Shown: positions 43,448-53,459, numbered from the stretch's first letter. The stretch is DNA of 64,000 nucleotides from Candidatus Nitrosotalea okcheonensis (GCF_900177045.1 NZ_LT841358.1:875219-939218), one strand, 5' to 3'. Numbers and translations: made by a program. Notes: generated from the sequence alone by a model not told the origin.

Positions 43448-43858
43448 TTAGTTGAAAAATTTGATTTTTCCAGATTTTGTATTAGATTCAATTTCATCTA
43501 CAACTTTTACCAAGTCATTGATATCAAACGGCTTGTAGACTACAGCAGTAGCCCTGAGATCTTCCAGTCGCTTGGCAGTATCCTGGGAGAGATCTGTTGT
43601 AATCATTACTACAATAGCATTAGGATTTATTTCTCGAATAAGATCCAGCGCGTAGATCCCATCAGTATTTGGCATGACTACATCAAGAAATGTGATATCC
43701 GGCCTTAGTTTCTCGTATTGTGTAACAGCATCTTTACCATTGCGTCCAGTGCCAACAACTTGAAAATTTTTCAACTCCAAGAGTTCTACAAAAAGAGATA
43801 GAACCTCAACATTATCGTCTATTACCAGCACAGTCTTCAATCGTCTATCATGTTCCAC
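43448..43858 (-). CDS. Stand-alone response-regulator receiver (CheY-like)
   Basis: A 136-aa receiver domain without output domain. The acidic pocket is Asp14/Asp15, the phosphoacceptor is Asp59 (FLDVVMP), the switch Thr lies in MITTD (87-89) and the conserved Lys is K109 (YKPFD). A short charged tail follows. Start is GTG 43858. No histidine kinase is next to it, so its partner is encoded elsewhere. It is divergent from a winged-helix regulator at 44038. Confidence 0.92.
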   Translation of the reverse strand: MEHDRRLKTVLVIDDNVEVLSLFVELLELKNFQVVGTGRNGKDAVTQYEKLRPDITFLDVVMPNTDGIYALDLIREINPNAIVVMITTDLSQDTAKRLEDLRATAVVYKPFDINDLVKVVDEIESNTKSGKIKFFN

Positions 43859-44037
43859 TTACTTCAAGTAGTGTATTACCTATTTAAGGTATTTTTACAT
43901 CAAATTTCCCTATTTATAGAGAACTAAATTTCAAAAAGATGTTTTACGCATTAATGTTGTAGTTTACATGCACTTGATGGGAAAATACATGTGAAATTCA
44001 CCAAAATTGATATAAAGCCCTCTTCATATTTGATATA

Positions 44038-44997
44038 ATGAAATCTATGAAAGTTGTTACTGAAAAACAGATAGGGGATAATTCACGTTCGATCTCGACC
44101 TCAATTGATAGTTCCAAACTTTTAGTACAGTTAACTGAAGTATTATCAGTACTATCAAAAAATGATGCTTTGACAATTTTTCTCATGGCAAACGAAGGAA
44201 TCAAGTCAGAGATTGACACGCCAATGAAGATAGGCCTTACAAAAAAACAATACTATACCAGACTAAAACAATTGGTGGACTTGGGACTAGTTATCAAACA
44301 GAATGAATCATACATACAAACAGCATTTGGTAAAGTAGTTTACCAAAAACATATCATAGGATTAACAAATCAAATCAAGAATTCAAAATATTTGCAGATG
44401 GTCGATGTACTAAAAGCAGATTCAAAGTTCAATGATAGTGACATCATGGAATTCATTTCAAAAGTGCAACCACAAATTAGCTCTGATTTGCAAGAATCCT
44501 CCAAAAAAGATTCTACAATCGCATCATCGTATGAAGACATGGTTAGAAAAATTTTGGAGATGACAGAATTTGCTCAAAACGAAATACTTCTTGCCACCAG
44601 ATTCCAAAATGAACTTATCGTCAACTCCATTTTGAAAAAGGCAAATTCGGGGATAAATGTTAAAGTGCTTGCAGATACAAACTTGGTAGAAAATTATTTT
44701 GAAAAGGAAATGGTTGTAAAATCAGACAAGAACAAAAAGGAACGTGAAAACGTTATTTCCAATCCATATTATCCTTCAAAAATAGATAGACGGTATGTAC
44801 AAATTCCTTTCTGCATCATGATCGTAGACAATAAACATGTAGGATTAGAGATTGTAGATCTAAATGAGTCAAAAAAATTCAAGATGGCTATTTTTAGAGA
44901 AGATGCAAACATTTCATCATTTATGACACTTCTCTTCAATAATTTATGGCAAAAGTCTAGTGTAAATCCTCCCAAAATAATCACAAAATCAATTTAA
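44038..44997 (+). CDS. Winged-helix regulator with PLD-like effector domain
   Basis: Residues about 20-110 form a winged helix (NDALTIFLMANEG, TKKQYYTRLKQLVDLGLVI, then a wing). The C-terminal half (about 175-310) resembles the phospholipase-D-like sensor domain of TrmB-type regulators (AQNEILLATRF, INVKVLADTN, GLEIVDLN), without a clear HKD catalytic motif. It starts at ATG 44038, about 27 nt after a TATA box (gatataaag). The signal sensed is unknown. Confidence 0.75.
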   Translation: MKSMKVVTEKQIGDNSRSISTSIDSSKLLVQLTEVLSVLSKNDALTIFLMANEGIKSEIDTPMKIGLTKKQYYTRLKQLVDLGLVIKQNESYIQTAFGKVVYQKHIIGLTNQIKNSKYLQMVDVLKADSKFNDSDIMEFISKVQPQISSDLQESSKKDSTIASSYEDMVRKILEMTEFAQNEILLATRFQNELIVNSILKKANSGINVKVLADTNLVENYFEKEMVVKSDKNKKERENVISNPYYPSKIDRRYVQIPFCIMIVDNKHVGLEIVDLNESKKFKMAIFREDANISSFMTLLFNNLWQKSSVNPPKIITKSI

Positions 44998-45006
44998 ACG
45001 GAATTT

Positions 45007-45930
45007 TTACTGAATCAAGAACTGATTCAATGCAAGACCTACAAATATAGAGACCTGAATAGTAAATATACTATTTCTAACAGTGGTTCGTGTTTTATTC
45101 ATTTTCTTCTTATCATCAGGAGTTTTTGACAAGTTCATAATTTTCAAGACAAGATAACCGCACACAGTTAAGCCCAACCCCACTCCTGCTACATTCATGC
45201 CAAGAAAACAATAACTTGCCACAATCATAGTAGCAATTGAAGATATAGAACCAATAATTATCGCAAAACTTTTCCTCACCCCAATAACAATCGGTATGGT
45301 TCGCCTACCTCCCTTTCTATCACCCTCTAAATCACGTATGTCATTCAGAGGCCCATTAATAAAATAAATCAAAAATACTATGGCAGAAGATGTAATAGCC
45401 AAGTATGATACATTATGTACTGCCAGAGCGCCCATCATAGATGCGATGAATCCACCTAGAGCAGTCACAACTGTTTTTATTATAAACATGTTTTTCAGAT
45501 GCACTTTAGGATGAGAATAGGCAACAGCTAATCCCAAGAAAACAAGTGCGCCAATTCCAGTCTGCACATTAATTGAAAATGCCAATAAGATAGAAACTAC
45601 AAAGAAACCAATTGTATGATATAATATTTGTAGATAGTTTTTTCTTTGCGAACTCGGCGTATCTCGATCATTTACTTGATCAACATCATAATCAGTAAGA
45701 TCATTGTAGAGATATGTGGCAAGGGCAAGAAAATATACCGATGCGGTGAGTTTGATCAGTACAAAAAAATCTGGAGTTTTCATGCCAGATGCAATAAAAA
45801 ACGTACCTACAGCAGCCAGAGCAAAACCATAGACTATAGTCCTTGATTTTATTACAGAGCAGAGAATATTCCACTGTGTAAGTATTTTGATACCCAAATC
45901 AGATGGACGATCTTGCTGTGCCAGGGCCAT
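45007..45930 (-). CDS. UbiA-family prenyltransferase
   Basis: An integral membrane enzyme of eight or nine helices. The first Asp-rich motif is NDLTDYDVDQVNDRD (about residues 78-92) and the second is DIRDLEGDRKGGR, both needed to bind the prenyl diphosphate with Mg2+. UbiA-type enzymes make archaeal ether lipids, quinones or haem precursors. It is probably geranylgeranylglyceryl phosphate synthase-like or a menaquinone-type enzyme; I cannot decide. ATG 45930 is favoured over TTG 45963, which lies against the TATA region. The gene is convergent with 44038-44997. Confidence 0.85.
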   Translation of the reverse strand: MALAQQDRPSDLGIKILTQWNILCSVIKSRTIVYGFALAAVGTFFIASGMKTPDFFVLIKLTASVYFLALATYLYNDLTDYDVDQVNDRDTPSSQRKNYLQILYHTIGFFVVSILLAFSINVQTGIGALVFLGLAVAYSHPKVHLKNMFIIKTVVTALGGFIASMMGALAVHNVSYLAITSSAIVFLIYFINGPLNDIRDLEGDRKGGRRTIPIVIGVRKSFAIIIGSISSIATMIVASYCFLGMNVAGVGLGLTVCGYLVLKIMNLSKTPDDKKKMNKTRTTVRNSIFTIQVSIFVGLALNQFLIQ

Positions 45931-45963
45931 TTCATACCACCATGTGTTCACATTTTGTAGCAA

Positions 45964-46298
45964 TAAATTGAGATATATTCTCCATATTTGGATAAATACA
46001 ATGTAGATTATAACTTTTTGGATATTTTGGGTAAAAATATGAAAAATATATCATAATTATACTAAATTATGTAAATTTCTATAGATTTCAGATTTATATC
46101 ATCAAACAACTGTAAACAACAATTCGTATAATGCTCAACCCCATAAAACTACAGCCACAGACAAAGATTAAATGAGTTATTCTAGATCAAATACTGGCAA
46201 AATTTATTTTCTCAGATAGCATACAATTTTACCACTAGTAAATAATTTTTAAAATTCGGCAACTCTCAAGTTTTACTTAATTCCAGTTGTGTGTTAGT
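45964..46298. other. AT-rich intergenic region, no gene seen
   Basis: A 335-base AT-rich stretch between the prenyltransferase promoter and the hydrolase 3' end. I see only the leftward promoter elements near 45965-45980 and no conserved reading frame or RNA fold. Confidence 0.5.
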
Positions 46299-47183
46299 TC
46301 AATGTGATGATATCCAGTCTTTCACTAAGTTTGTTATTTGTATTCTAGACTCTTCAGAATATCGATTGGTATCTTGACTATAAAATATGCAATGATTAAA
46401 CCAGTGATCACAATCCAAAACATTTATTTTTTTATCAACACTTTTTGCCAGATTACAGAATTGCACACCTACTTCAGAGAAGACGTTTCTATCGTTTTTT
46501 CCATGAAGAATAAACATGGGTACCTCAACATCAGACAATGCAGAGATGTCAGTATTGCGAAGCGCTAGAACATTTACAATGTATCTATACGTATACTGAA
46601 AATTAAGAGATTTATCATGTAACATCTGTTCAATTTCTGGACCGCCAACTTTTAAAAAGTTAGGCAATTCTTTTGTTGCCAAGAGTCTAGTTTTAGGTGT
46701 CACCATTTTCCGCAACAGGAAATATAGAAAACGAATATTGCTTGGTTCAATCTCACTCCTTTTCTTCATACCCGGTATTCTTACATATGGTGCAAATAAA
46801 ATTAGCCCATCAATTGATTTTTTAAAAATATGAGCATACCAGAGCGCATATGTACATCCCATACTATGCGCTAAAATGAATAGTTTGGAGGTTCCTTTTA
46901 GTTTTGCAATAACATCATGTATTGATTCTAGGCAATCATCAAAGTCCAAGTCTCCTTTTTCTCCATATGATTTTCCATGACCAGGCAAATCAATACTGTA
47001 TATATCAAATCCATCATTTGCAAGGACATTTCCAAGATAATCAAATATTCTTGCATCACAGCAAAACCCATGTATACATAACACTGTTTTATCAGAGGGT
47101 GTCTTGGAAGGATATTTTATTACGTTAATTTTTCCTTTACTTGTTTCCAGTAATGCCATATTGCTTGAACTATTTTTTCCCAA
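46299..47183 (-). CDS. Alpha/beta hydrolase
   Basis: The 294-aa enzyme has the complete triad of an alpha/beta hydrolase: nucleophile Ser in AHSMGC (near residue 107), acid Asp in HGKNDRNV (near 230) and His in DHWFNH (near 262). The oxyanion region CIHGFCC is near 36-42. It resembles monoacylglycerol lipases. Its start overlaps the end of the upstream methyltransferase gene by 14 nt, so the two are coupled. Confidence 0.88.
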   Translation of the reverse strand: MGKNSSSNMALLETSKGKINVIKYPSKTPSDKTVLCIHGFCCDARIFDYLGNVLANDGFDIYSIDLPGHGKSYGEKGDLDFDDCLESIHDVIAKLKGTSKLFILAHSMGCTYALWYAHIFKKSIDGLILFAPYVRIPGMKKRSEIEPSNIRFLYFLLRKMVTPKTRLLATKELPNFLKVGGPEIEQMLHDKSLNFQYTYRYIVNVLALRNTDISALSDVEVPMFILHGKNDRNVFSEVGVQFCNLAKSVDKKINVLDCDHWFNHCIFYSQDTNRYSEESRIQITNLVKDWISSH

Positions 47184-47994
47184 TTACACTAAAAAGTCGT
47201 GCGTAAAGTACGAAACTGTGTGGATCTTGTGACATTTCCTTGAGATCAACAACCATGTCATCAAATTCTTTTTTACCCATTAGTCCAAGTGACAAAATTT
47301 GTGGCTGCAGACTCTGGGCAATCTTCCATCCAAGAGAGTTGAAAGGCTCTCGTCCCATCACAAGACATGGTGAATATGATTCTATCATACTATCAAGATG
47401 TTGGTCAACAAACATTTTGTACAGTTTTCTACCAGAATAAGGATCCCCTCCAGCATGTTTTACAAGTTTTACATATATTTTTCTCAGAGTATCCACGCTC
47501 TTTCGTTTTGGATATGAAAGCCACGAGTCTGGGGCATGATCAAATTCCTGAACTATTATTGTGCCACCCTTTTTTGCAAGTCGAACCATGTGTTGCAATG
47601 CATTAACCTTGTTACTCAGATGCACAAACATGAACCTAGAATACACAATATCAAAAGCCTCAGAGGGTAAATTTTTAGACGTTATTATATTATCACATAC
47701 ATATGAGACATTTTTTTGCGTTGTGGATGCCTTGCAGTATTTGATATAATTTTCATTGATGTCAAATCCTACCGCTTTACCGCTTTTTCCAATCATCTCA
47801 CCCATCATTCGAGTAACTTCCCCAGGACCGCATCCAACATCACAACATCGCATTCCTTTTTGGATTCCCCCTTTCAGTAAAGAATCTCTAGTCAATGGTT
47901 CAAACAAAGATGATTGGATCTTGAGTCTTTGAATTTCATCAGATGTACTTCCTAAAACATAATTGTTGTCCAATCTACGCCTCATTTTTTGCAT
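47170..47994 (-). CDS. Class I SAM-dependent methyltransferase
   Basis: A Rossmann methyltransferase of 274 aa. Motif I is CCDVGCGPGEVTRMM (near residues 47-61), motif II acid is in VGFDINENYI and motif IV is DIVYSRFMFVHL. It is UbiE/COQ5-like in character, so the substrate may be a quinone or lipid. The overlap with the hydrolase gene indicates a two-gene operon for a small-molecule or lipid modification pathway. Confidence 0.87.
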   Translation of the reverse strand: MQKMRRRLDNNYVLGSTSDEIQRLKIQSSLFEPLTRDSLLKGGIQKGMRCCDVGCGPGEVTRMMGEMIGKSGKAVGFDINENYIKYCKASTTQKNVSYVCDNIITSKNLPSEAFDIVYSRFMFVHLSNKVNALQHMVRLAKKGGTIIVQEFDHAPDSWLSYPKRKSVDTLRKIYVKLVKHAGGDPYSGRKLYKMFVDQHLDSMIESYSPCLVMGREPFNSLGWKIAQSLQPQILSLGLMGKKEFDDMVVDLKEMSQDPHSFVLYARLFSVIGKK

Positions 47995-48209
47995 TTGTCT
48001 TCCATGATGCTTAGACTATAAGATTATTATCAATTATGGTAGAGGTACATCATGATAGTACAATACAACATGGCTGGGCAACATTCTTCCAGTCCATAAA
48101 CCAAGGCATCATGACTTTCATGCAATTATCATTACAGGATATTTTTACATATGGAAATAGTTAAAACTAAACGAATTCGAGTATCCGTGATACCTCAGGG
48201 TTTGATCAG

Positions 48210-49730
48210 ATGGCAATCTTGAAGAAGGTTTACAGTCACATAAAACATGAATGTAAGATATCAACTTCATTATTCTTGTTGGCCATACTTTGTTTAGAAA
48301 ATATGTCCATGCCTGCCAATGCAACAGAGCCATTACTTCCACAATATGAGCCTACACAGCACATCTCATCCAATCCAAATCTCTTTGTCTCTGCAGAAAA
48401 TTCATTTTTTGAAAATTATTTTGCAGGTCCACAAGTAATTCAAGTAATTATAACTGATCCCAACATAGATAGATTAGACCAAGCATATGGCGAACCTGAT
48501 GTTACAGTAAACGGAAAAAAACTGCGAATGGCTCAAGCAACCGATGGAAACTGGTATGCGTACTTTGCAGACAGCAAACAAGCTCAGATTGCAGACTCTA
48601 CACAGACAAGTACTTCTGGCAAAGGCCTTGATTTTGGCAAATTCTGTTCTCCTGCAAGTGCAATAGTTGCAACAGGTGTTGAGTTTTCACAGACAAATGG
48701 AATTGCAATAGCAAGAAGTGCACCGGGATCATCTGATGGAAGTCAAAATCCACAGGCTACAGTGTCTGCAACATGCACCGGAATTGTAGATCATTCAGTA
48801 TCTAGTATCACAGGTGCAAAATCCAATTTACTAAATCATGTTGTGAGAGAAAATAAAACACTAAATACGAATTCTGCAAGAGCAGGTCAGATAGCACAAC
48901 AGTCAGACAACCAAGCATTCATTGATGCATGGCCGATAATTCAGCTGTATGATTTCGGACCTGCCACAAAAGTGACAGTCCAATACAATGCGGGAGGTTC
49001 AGGAGTTCAATCTGTTGAGCTTAATTTCGATAGAATTCCTTCCAATCTAATAGGAATTGTCAGTAATAGACAAACTTGGCCAAGAGGTGCACATGTTCAT
49101 GGAGACTTGATCGATCCACAGCTCAATATTGATCCAACTGAGGAGGATTCGTGGACATGGGGGACATCAATGACAAACAATACAGTATACTACCAGGCAT
49201 TTGACAGAAGTGGGAATCCTGATGCAGACGGGACAATTGCAATGCAAAACCTTAGTGGCAATTTAACTTCGATGATGTTCAATCACAACGGTAGATTAAC
49301 ACAGGATCCAGAACCGCAAGGAGTTGCAGTTGCCACATTACAACCAAATGGAATACAAAAAATAACAAAAAGCAGTGATGGATTCTATAGAACCAAGTCA
49401 ATTAATGAATTTTCCATACCACTTACTATTCTAGAACTCCAACCAAATGTAGGAATATTTGGAGATTATGATGCAAGTGGCATTGCGGAGATCATAACCC
49501 TAGACAATGCGCCAAGAGACAAGTCATTTACAGTCAATTATAATGACAAATCATATACTGTCAGGATAGAATTTTCAACTGCAACATTAACCATGGGAAC
49601 ACCTGCTGAAAACACGCCTGTAAATCCAAATCCACCAATAAAACAATCAGTGTCAAACCAGTCTCCAATAAACCCAGTTTTTGCCGCATTTCTCAAGCTA
49701 GTCATCATGCAAAATCTATTCCTGTACTAA
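48210..49730 (+). CDS. Secreted protein with S-layer-like N-terminal domain
   Basis: A signal sequence (about residues 15-38) precedes a mature protein opening with ENSFFENYFAGPQVIQV. It continues with ITDPNIDRLDQAYGEPDVTVNG and DGNWYAYFADSKQAQ. From memory, thaumarchaeal S-layer glycoproteins contain very similar segments, but those proteins are about three times longer. This 506-aa form may be a short paralogue or a cell-wall accessory. Several N-x-S/T sites suit glycosylation. It ends in a short hydrophobic stretch. Start ATG 48210 follows a long AT-rich upstream region. Confidence 0.65.
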   Translation: MAILKKVYSHIKHECKISTSLFLLAILCLENMSMPANATEPLLPQYEPTQHISSNPNLFVSAENSFFENYFAGPQVIQVIITDPNIDRLDQAYGEPDVTVNGKKLRMAQATDGNWYAYFADSKQAQIADSTQTSTSGKGLDFGKFCSPASAIVATGVEFSQTNGIAIARSAPGSSDGSQNPQATVSATCTGIVDHSVSSITGAKSNLLNHVVRENKTLNTNSARAGQIAQQSDNQAFIDAWPIIQLYDFGPATKVTVQYNAGGSGVQSVELNFDRIPSNLIGIVSNRQTWPRGAHVHGDLIDPQLNIDPTEEDSWTWGTSMTNNTVYYQAFDRSGNPDADGTIAMQNLSGNLTSMMFNHNGRLTQDPEPQGVAVATLQPNGIQKITKSSDGFYRTKSINEFSIPLTILELQPNVGIFGDYDASGIAEIITLDNAPRDKSFTVNYNDKSYTVRIEFSTATLTMGTPAENTPVNPNPPIKQSVSNQSPINPVFAAFLKLVIMQNLFLY

Positions 49731-49757
49731 ATTTTAATTGCACCAAAATCTGAGAAA

Positions 49758-50387
49758 TTATCTTTTCCTGGCATTCTCTCTTGTGATGACATGAAATATG
49801 GATTCAGTCAGCCCAGGCCTTCGGGTAGGCGAGAGAAACATTGCAAGATCCGTTACAGTTACAATTCCAGCTATTTTTCCCTGCTGTATCACAGGAAGTT
49901 TTCGTATCTTATTTTTTATCATGAGATCTGCAACTTCTTCAATTGTCTGCCTTGAAGACGCATAAATCAGTGGTCTTGTGGCAAACTGTTCAAGAGAGAC
50001 ATTTTTGAATGAAACCCCAGTACTGATGCCTTTTACAAGATCGCCTTTTGTGACAATGCCGAGCGGTTTTCCTTTCGAGGTAACAACAAGAGATCCCACC
50101 CTCTTCTTTGCCATCAAAACCGATGCGTCATAGATTGTCTTGCCAGATTCCAGGCTGACAACTATCTTTGTCATTATCTTTTCTACAGGTGTTTTGCTGT
50201 GCTCTACAAGAACTTCCAGAGCTTCTTTTTTCCTTATTTTGTCTATAATGCCCTGGACTTGTTTGATGCTCATGTCTGCCTGGTATGATATTGATTCTAC
50301 TGACAGGTCAGAGTGATGGTATAGTGTATCAATGAGATTCTTTTTTCTCTCCAACTCGGACGGGTTGTCCTTTGTTATGACCATCAT
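49758..50387 (-). CDS. CBS-domain protein with N-terminal HTH-like region
   Basis: Residues about 12-60 look like a small HTH (SISYQADMSIKQVQGIIDKI). They are followed by two CBS domains (about 70-125 and 135-190; GIVTKGDL and GIVTVTDL are the two CBS signatures). CBS pairs bind adenosine nucleotides. The protein probably links energy state to DNA binding or to a partner enzyme. It is convergent with the S-layer-like gene. Confidence 0.82.
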   Translation of the reverse strand: MMVITKDNPSELERKKNLIDTLYHHSDLSVESISYQADMSIKQVQGIIDKIRKKEALEVLVEHSKTPVEKIMTKIVVSLESGKTIYDASVLMAKKRVGSLVVTSKGKPLGIVTKGDLVKGISTGVSFKNVSLEQFATRPLIYASSRQTIEEVADLMIKNKIRKLPVIQQGKIAGIVTVTDLAMFLSPTRRPGLTESIFHVITRENARKR

Positions 50388-50489
50388 TTGATACTAGTTT
50401 CTCTTCAAATTATTAAAGAACTAGCTATGTTTATTTGAAAAATACTGTCATGGGCCGGAATATCATTACATCATACTATAAAGCAAGCC

Positions 50490-50861
50490 TCAAACCTTGA
50501 TGCCAATTATTAGCGGAGTACCCTTTCTATACACTGCAATTCCTATCAATTTTGCCATAAGACCATATTTTTTCTTACGAAGCTTGATTGCCTGCATTGA
50601 TTCAGATTCGTTTGCAAAATACGCAGTTGCATCAATCCATTCTCCCCTCGGATTGCCTTTCATGTCAGAGGGAACAATACGAACATTCTTGTTGCAATTC
50701 AGGCGCTTGACTTTGCCAGTAGTAGGCGGTGTTGCAACATAGATTATCCCATCATCAATTACAAACCAGACAGGAGTTTTTACTGCTTGATTATTGCTTC
50801 GATATGTTTCAAGGTTGATATATTTTGCATCAAGAAATGGAGTTATCTTGTCAGAAGACAT
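50490..50861 (-). CDS. PPOX-fold (F420/FMN-binding) protein
   Basis: About 123 aa of a pyridoxamine-5'-phosphate-oxidase-like split barrel. The signature is NQAVKTPVWFVIDDGIIYVATPP followed by KVKRLNCNKNVRIVPSD. Members bind FMN, haem or coenzyme F420; the KTPVWFV pattern is common in F420-dependent forms. ATG 50861 is used because a TATA box (cttttaatc) lies about 27-30 nt upstream; an earlier open start at 51008 would precede it. CofG and CofH elsewhere in the window show that F420 is made. Confidence 0.8.
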   Translation of the reverse strand: MSSDKITPFLDAKYINLETYRSNNQAVKTPVWFVIDDGIIYVATPPTTGKVKRLNCNKNVRIVPSDMKGNPRGEWIDATAYFANESESMQAIKLRKKKYGLMAKLIGIAVYRKGTPLIIGIKV

Positions 50862-51014
50862 TTCCTGCAAACACATAGTATCACACCAGATTAAAAGATG
50901 ATGATAGAGTAAAGATGTCTCATTTTGCAAAACATATTTTGCTTCTTGTGCATGGAAAACACATGATTTTACATCATCATACCAGGGACAAGATTTTATC
51001 GCATGCAAATTCTT

Positions 51015-51239
51015 TTAGTGATGCACTATCCTTGAATCTAAAACACCAAGGCATCTTCTGCATAGCTGACTCTTGAACAAGCTATCCATGCCAGTTATTT
51101 TTATGTGCCTCATATCATCAGCAGTAAACGTGTGAAGGTGGCAAATCGATTGTGTTGTATGTGACGGTAAAAAATGGCTTTTTCCTGTCAAATGTTTGTT
51201 TCTTCCATAATATGTCCATCCAGAATTCACATCATCCAT
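51015..51239 (-). CDS. Small Cys/His-containing protein (74 aa)
   Basis: A small protein with His and Cys clusters (SICHLHT, LCRRCLG) that could bind zinc. A strong TATA box (tttatatataaaatc) lies 18-30 nt before ATG 51239 on the same strand, and codon use is normal. The family is not recognised. Confidence 0.55.
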   Translation of the reverse strand: MDDVNSGWTYYGRNKHLTGKSHFLPSHTTQSICHLHTFTADDMRHIKITGMDSLFKSQLCRRCLGVLDSRIVHH

Positions 51240-51380
51240 AACGTCAACATGATTTTATATATAAAATATTTTGCGTAGGAATTATTTGTAAACAATATAT
51301 AGTTCACACCAGATCAAGTGATACAAAAAATTCATCTGGTTTTGTCATGTATCATGTGTCCCTCACATATCATTCACTGG

Positions 51381-51719
51381 TTAGGTTCTATGTTTTTTAT
51401 CAGGCCAATATAGATTCAAAAGTTTTGACAAAACCATGGAGATTATTCCTCCTATGATAGCAGTCACAATTCCACCTACGTCAATTGTAGCGTGCACTGT
51501 CTGATTCTTTATTTTATGAAAAGATATGGATGGTATTTTCACTTCATAGTTGTAATCAACTATCGCTCCATGCGTGTTGTTTTGAATTGATTCTGATATA
51601 CTGGGTTTTTGTGTAGTGCCAGAGTTTGCAAATCCATACAAGATAAAAAACCATATTATAGAAATGAATAACAGTGCAGTACCAATATAAAAAATTAGAT
51701 TCGTAGATTTATTATTCAT
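51381..51719 (-). CDS. Two-helix membrane protein (112 aa)
   Basis: One helix near the N-terminus (about residues 7-28) and a second near the C-terminus (about 78-100) flank an outer loop of about 50 residues with N-glycosylation-type sites. The family is unknown. It lies 25 nt downstream of the secreted propeller-like protein gene on the same strand and may be its membrane partner. Confidence 0.6.
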   Translation of the reverse strand: MNNKSTNLIFYIGTALLFISIIWFFILYGFANSGTTQKPSISESIQNNTHGAIVDYNYEVKIPSISFHKIKNQTVHATIDVGGIVTAIIGGIISMVLSKLLNLYWPDKKHRT

Positions 51720-51744
51720 AAAAAATCAATAAACTAGAGCATCA

Positions 51745-53349
51745 TCACAATCTTACTTGCAATCTAGATAATACAATAAATGAGATCATGGTAATTCCCA
51801 AAATTGCAACGGAGTATGGAAATTCAGGTATAGCATAAGGATTCGTTGTTGCAACATATGTAGACCAAAAAGGTGACTTGTCTTTATGATACTCGCCTGC
51901 AAACCATGTGTATAGGGAATTTGATGGATCAGTTGATGACCCAAAGTAATCACCATATCTTCCGATATCATCATACCAAGCACCTTGTTTGAATATTTGC
52001 GGCCTGACGATACCATTTGATCCAGCACTTGCATCTTGAACTGCAAACATCAATCCAGGATAATCAGAAGGAGATGAATATCCAAATTCCAAATTTAACT
52101 TGGAAGACAGATCAACTGCCAGGGCAGGATAAAAATAATAAAACCCAGCATTACCAATATCAAAATCTTGAAGCACTGTAGGTCCTGCAGTATCAAGCTC
52201 AACCAATCTCACACATGATCGTGCCTGTACATCTCCCTGAGGAGTACACCCATCATTTAGTCCGAACCACAAAATCCCACCATCAAAGACTGCACTCTGA
52301 ATCCTATCATCATTAGTATTAACAGTGGTAGTTGTGTTAGGTTGAATAGCACTTGGCGGTATGTTAATAGATTGTATAACAAGATCTTTTTTGACAACTT
52401 GAACATTGGGCACGGTGCCAACCAAGGAATAAAGATGCAAGATGTTATTGTTACCATATGCATCTACCATAAAAAGAGTGGATGTAGAATCAAGAGACTG
52501 GACAGGAAAAATTGAAAACGTTGAACCATCTGGTCCAAATTTTTGCATTGAGGGATTTGGCACTCCCATGATTAGATTATTTTTATCAATTACAAAATAC
52601 TGTGCACCTACAAAAACGGGGTTTGAAAGACAGTTTGTAAAATCATTTGCGCTTACAACAAACTTGTCATCGCTTATTCCAATTGATGGTTGATCCGGGC
52701 AATTACCATCAAATTGTATAGAGTATACATTCCACATTTTTGTTGGATCCTCGTTAGTTGAAACTGCCACGCCCACATGTGATGTAGTCACATCAAGAAT
52801 AGACGCGTACCATTTGTTACTAGAAGCATCAAACATCAGCCGAGGATCACTTAGAATATCAGAACTTGGAGTAGAAAACAGCCTATCAAGCAACACAGAC
52901 GATAAAAACACACCATTTTCATCCCAGATTCCCATGTCCGCGTTTACCATCTCAACTACATGATGTGACCCTACTGCAATTTGGACATCTGGAGGAACAC
53001 AATCACACTGTGTTTGGTTCAGCCCATCAAATCCTGCAATTATTTGTGGAATTGTTGAGACCAATGGTTCTGCCGCATGTTTTTTTATGGAAAAAGAGGT
53101 CACATTCTTTGATACGTACATGAATCTTGATTTATCTTTATCAAGATGAAACGATATTGCGTCTCTTGGTAGAAAAAGTCTGATAAAATGATGAGTGGAT
53201 TTTTCATTTTTTGGTAAATTATCAACTGTAATTTTTCCCACAAGCGAGATCTGGTTGTCAGTCATGTTTTGAACAATCCCGTACGCTGAAATACTTGATG
53301 TGCATACAAAAAATACGGTACACAGTAAAATTATATTTTGCAGAATCAT
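51745..53349 (-). CDS. Secreted propeller-like protein with C-terminal sorting tail
   Basis: A signal peptide (residues 1-22) is followed by about 480 residues of repeated beta-strand units (SDPRLMFDASSNKWYASI, then QPSIGISDDKFVVSAND). A propeller fold is likely. CDCVPPDVQIAVG is a conserved stretch near residue 115. The C-terminus reads I-P-E-F-P, then a hydrophobic helix and basic residues, which resembles the PEF-type sorting tails of archaea and suggests anchoring and processing. Substrate unknown. Confidence 0.7.
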   Translation of the reverse strand: MILQNIILLCTVFFVCTSSISAYGIVQNMTDNQISLVGKITVDNLPKNEKSTHHFIRLFLPRDAISFHLDKDKSRFMYVSKNVTSFSIKKHAAEPLVSTIPQIIAGFDGLNQTQCDCVPPDVQIAVGSHHVVEMVNADMGIWDENGVFLSSVLLDRLFSTPSSDILSDPRLMFDASSNKWYASILDVTTSHVGVAVSTNEDPTKMWNVYSIQFDGNCPDQPSIGISDDKFVVSANDFTNCLSNPVFVGAQYFVIDKNNLIMGVPNPSMQKFGPDGSTFSIFPVQSLDSTSTLFMVDAYGNNNILHLYSLVGTVPNVQVVKKDLVIQSINIPPSAIQPNTTTTVNTNDDRIQSAVFDGGILWFGLNDGCTPQGDVQARSCVRLVELDTAGPTVLQDFDIGNAGFYYFYPALAVDLSSKLNLEFGYSSPSDYPGLMFAVQDASAGSNGIVRPQIFKQGAWYDDIGRYGDYFGSSTDPSNSLYTWFAGEYHKDKSPFWSTYVATTNPYAIPEFPYSVAILGITMISFIVLSRLQVRL

Positions 53350-53459
53350 ATTTTATGAAATTATATTTCAGGGTTCATTAATAGAACTTGCTTAGAACTG
53401 TACTGTAAAAAAGTTCTAGTAGATCATTATTTCATGATATCATATATTTTAGAAAATAT

